This document shows positions 61,876 to 64,000 of a stretch of DNA of 64,000 bases, one piece after another (the first letter of the stretch is position 1; each line of letters begins with the position of its first letter). This DNA comes from Actinophytocola algeriensis (GTDB lineage: Bacteria; Actinomycetota; Actinomycetes; Mycobacteriales; Pseudonocardiaceae): assembly GCF_014203735.1 (NCBI RefSeq), contig NZ_JACHJQ010000013.1, positions 62,001 through 126,000 of the forward strand, written 5' to 3'. A model generated the notes under the pieces. The model searched no databases. It saw nothing but the letters and a program-made list of their open reading frames with translations, and was not told the DNA's origin. The position numbers and the translations under genes are program-made.

Positions 61876-63606
61876 TCAGCCCGCCGTGTCCGGCACCGGC
61901 GCACCCAGTGGCGCCGGTTCCGCCACCACGCCTGCCTTGCCGCTGCGGGTCCGGCCGAACCACGAGGCGACCGCGGCCACCAGGCTCGCGATGATCGCGA
62001 ACCAGAACGCGATGTGCAGGCCGTCCGCGAACGGCTGGGTCACCAGGCTCGGGAAGAAGCTGTGCCCGGTCAGGAACGCGGCCTGGTCCGGCGGCAGCCC
62101 GGACAGCGACCCGCCGAGCAGGTGCTCGATCGGGTTGTAGCCGAGGAACGCGGCGAACAGGACCGCGACCGCGGGCAGCTGCGCCAGCTGGTTCGCGGCG
62201 TCGGCAGGCACGCCGTGCGTGGTGAGGCCGGTGTTCATGGCAGCGGGCAGCGTCGTCGACAACCCGGCGATGATGAGGCTGAAGAAGATCCCGATGGACA
62301 GCACCATCGCCGAGTTCTGGAACGTGGCGGTCATGCCCGCTCCCGCGCCCCGCGCGTTGCCCGGCAGCGACGACATGACCTCGGCCCGGTTCGGCGACGT
62401 GAACATGCCCATCCCGATCCCGTTGACCACCAGCAGCGCGGCGAACAGCGGGTACGGGAAGTTCACCGGCAGCTCGGTGAGCAGGAAGAACGTCAGCGCG
62501 GTCAGCACCATGCCGCCGGTGGTGAAGAACGTGGCCCCGCGCCGGTCGGACAGGATCCCGGACAACGGTGCCGCGATCAGGAAACCGACGGTCATGGGCA
62601 GCATGTAGATGCCGGCCCACAGCGGTGTCTCCTCGTAGGAGTAGCCGTGCTGCGGTAGCCAGATGCCCTGCAGCCAGATGATCAGGATGAACTGGAGCCC
62701 ACCCCGGCCCAGCGAGGCCATCAGGTTCGCGAGGTTGCCGAGGCTGAACACCCGGATCTTGAACAGGGACAGGTCGAACAGCGGGTTCGCCGTGCGCAGC
62801 TCGAGCCACGCGAACAGGCCCAGTACGGCCAGCCCGCCGATGAGCGCGCCGAGGACCCACGGGTTCGTCCAGCCCATCGGGTGGCCGCCGTAGGGCTGGA
62901 GCCCGTAGGTGATCGCGACCATCACGGCGATCAGGCCGGCCGCGAACGTGATGTTGCCGCCCCAGTCGAGGTGCGCCTTCTGCCGCGGCGAGGTGTCGTG
63001 CAGCCGCAGGTACGCCCAGATGGTGCCGATCACCCCGAACGGGACGGATACGAGGAACACCCAGTGCCAGTTGACCGGCGCCAGCACACCGCCGACGACC
63101 AGGCCGAGGAACGAGCCCGCGACCGCGGCGACGCCGTTGATGCCGAGCGCGAGACCGCGCTGGTTGGCGGGGAACGCGTCGGTGAGGATCGCGCTCGAGT
63201 TGGCCATGAGGAACGCGCCGCCGACGCCCTGCACGACCCGCCAGCCGATCAGCCACAGCGCGGCCGCGTCGCCGGACATCCAGGTGATCGCGAGCAGGAT
63301 CGACGAGATCGTGAAGATCAGGAAGCCGAGGTTGTACATGCGGGCACGCCCGTACATGTCACCGAGGCGCCCGAAACTGACCACCAGCACGGCGGTGACG
63401 ATCAGGAAACCCATGATCATCCACAGCAGGTAGCTGGTGTTGGCGGGATCGAGCGGGTTGATCCCGATCCCCTGGAACACGTCCGGCAGGGCGATCAGCA
63501 CGATCGACGAGTTGATCGTCGCGATCAGCATGCCCAGCGTGGTGTTGGACAACGCGATCCACTTGTAGTGCGGGCCGAGTTCGGCGAGCGACCGCACAGA
63601 CGACAC
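61876..63606 (-). CDS. DHA2-type MFS drug/metabolite exporter
   Basis: 576-aa 14-helix MFS transporter (EmrB/QacA clade). WIALSNTTLGMLIATINSSIVLIALPDVFQGIG is helix 1 with the D/N-rich loop; LVVSFGRLGDMYGRARMYNLGF is motif A; VVQGVGGAFLMANSSAILTDAFP is motif C region (GxGGA) and GLALGINGVAAVAGSFLGLVVGGVLAP follows. SLPGNARGAGAGMTATFQNSAMVLSIGIFFSLIIAGL lies in the C-half. GTG 63604-63606 has GAGGGGG upstream. Export of an antibiotic or metabolite is the usual role; no resistance can be claimed. Confidence 0.94.
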   Translation of the reverse strand: MSSVRSLAELGPHYKWIALSNTTLGMLIATINSSIVLIALPDVFQGIGINPLDPANTSYLLWMIMGFLIVTAVLVVSFGRLGDMYGRARMYNLGFLIFTISSILLAITWMSGDAAALWLIGWRVVQGVGGAFLMANSSAILTDAFPANQRGLALGINGVAAVAGSFLGLVVGGVLAPVNWHWVFLVSVPFGVIGTIWAYLRLHDTSPRQKAHLDWGGNITFAAGLIAVMVAITYGLQPYGGHPMGWTNPWVLGALIGGLAVLGLFAWLELRTANPLFDLSLFKIRVFSLGNLANLMASLGRGGLQFILIIWLQGIWLPQHGYSYEETPLWAGIYMLPMTVGFLIAAPLSGILSDRRGATFFTTGGMVLTALTFFLLTELPVNFPYPLFAALLVVNGIGMGMFTSPNRAEVMSSLPGNARGAGAGMTATFQNSAMVLSIGIFFSLIIAGLSTTLPAAMNTGLTTHGVPADAANQLAQLPAVAVLFAAFLGYNPIEHLLGGSLSGLPPDQAAFLTGHSFFPSLVTQPFADGLHIAFWFAIIASLVAAVASWFGRTRSGKAGVVAEPAPLGAPVPDTAG

Positions 63607-63830
63607 GGTGAAGCCCCCTCACATCAGGTTCTCCGGCAAGGCTAGCTCGTTTCGTTCGCCTTGCTAAAGACCTGGCGTGGGCAGCGCGAGTGATGTTCCA
63701 GACAGCCTGTGCGTTTTGTTCCGGACTGCCGGAATTGCCCGCTGGGAATTCCCAGAAGAGGGCGCGAAAGTGGCTCGCGGTTGTGCTCGCGGTCACGCCG
63801 ACGGCGGCGCGAGCTGGGTGTTCGGCGGGG

Positions 63831-63989
63831 TCAGTCCGCGCGGTGGCGGCGTCTGCCCGCGGCGGGCGGCTGGTCCGGCTCGTGGCCGGACGGCTGCTCC
63901 TGCGCGGTGGCGCGCGGCTCGGCCCGCTGTGCCATCTCGCGCAGCAGTTGGTCGAAGATCGGCGTCGACATCACGCTCTCCCGAGCCAT
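63831..63989 (-). CDS. Small protein at the window edge, 52 aa
   Basis: ATG 63987-63989 with GGAGG 6 nt upstream reaching the last bases. Product: MARESVMSTPIFDQLLREMA, then a Pro/Glu/Arg-rich tail ending RRRHRAD. The ordered N-terminal helix and basic disordered end suggest a small regulatory protein; unrecognised. 63607-63830 upstream of the MFS gene holds no other gene I can support. Confidence 0.6.
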   Translation of the reverse strand: MARESVMSTPIFDQLLREMAQRAEPRATAQEQPSGHEPDQPPAAGRRRHRAD

Positions 63990-64000
63990 GCGCGCCCTCC

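Overview
The window is chromosomal DNA of a high-GC actinobacterium. GC-biased codons fill every real frame, many genes start at GTG, and many transcripts look leaderless (a TANNNT box 5-8 nt before the start codon). A complete ergothioneine operon, an inhA-mabA-ferrochelatase operon, GarA, AcnR and an FtsR-type MerR regulator point to Mycobacteriales/Pseudonocardiales. A Lentzea/Saccharothrix/Actinosynnema-like member of the Pseudonocardiaceae is the best guess (inference from gene order; no search was possible).

Region 1 (1-20.5 kb) is mostly accessory. It holds a LacI-operator-controlled sugar ABC transporter; a RES-type toxin-antitoxin pair; a TerC metal-efflux gene behind a likely yybP-ykoY (Mn2+) riboswitch whose P1 strand can also hide the Shine-Dalgarno; a three-part polypeptide (membrane anchor, S15/CocE-type hydrolase, ABC ATPase) with its own ABC-2 permease; a chelatase-like AAA+/VWA pair; a kinase-fold protein without the catalytic Asp; a doubly frameshifted ltrA pseudogene with a small repeat inserted in it; and a decaying ricin-type lectin gene.

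Region 2 (20.5-41.1 kb) is a conserved core block known from mycobacteria: ferrochelatase, inhA, fabG, VWA, DUF58, moxR, NlpC/P60 hydrolase and aconitase. The aconitase regulator acnR lies 6 kb from acnA, separated by a DNA glycosylase and the egtABCD operon. The acnA promoter carries a textbook AcnR box.

Region 3 (41.1-50.0 kb) holds two CNNM/CorC-type transporters, a pentapeptide-repeat protein, a divergent DMT exporter/MocR regulator pair whose start codons overlap inside an inverted repeat, a MocR-coupled operon ending in a SecD-like lipoprotein, and a secreted serine hydrolase.

Region 4 (50.0-57.7 kb) is a second conserved core block: gcvP behind a tandem glycine riboswitch, a MerR regulator, DUF151 nuclease, ftsR, garA, gcvH and a CDP-alcohol phosphatidyltransferase. 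It links glycine cleavage with 2-oxoglutarate/nitrogen control through the FHA protein. An 88-bp tandem repeat sits at the 3' end of the DUF151 gene.

Region 5 (57.7-64.0 kb) has a methyltransferase, a large ATPase-LuxR regulator, a DHA2-type MFS exporter and small unknown genes.

Repeats are a theme of the window: an 18-bp in-gene repeat (terC), a 31-bp array (inhA/fabG) related to the ltrA insert, a 44-bp pair (19.0-19.2 kb), the 88-bp array, a 9-bp in-gene repeat, and two copies of a conserved upstream element about 44 kb apart.
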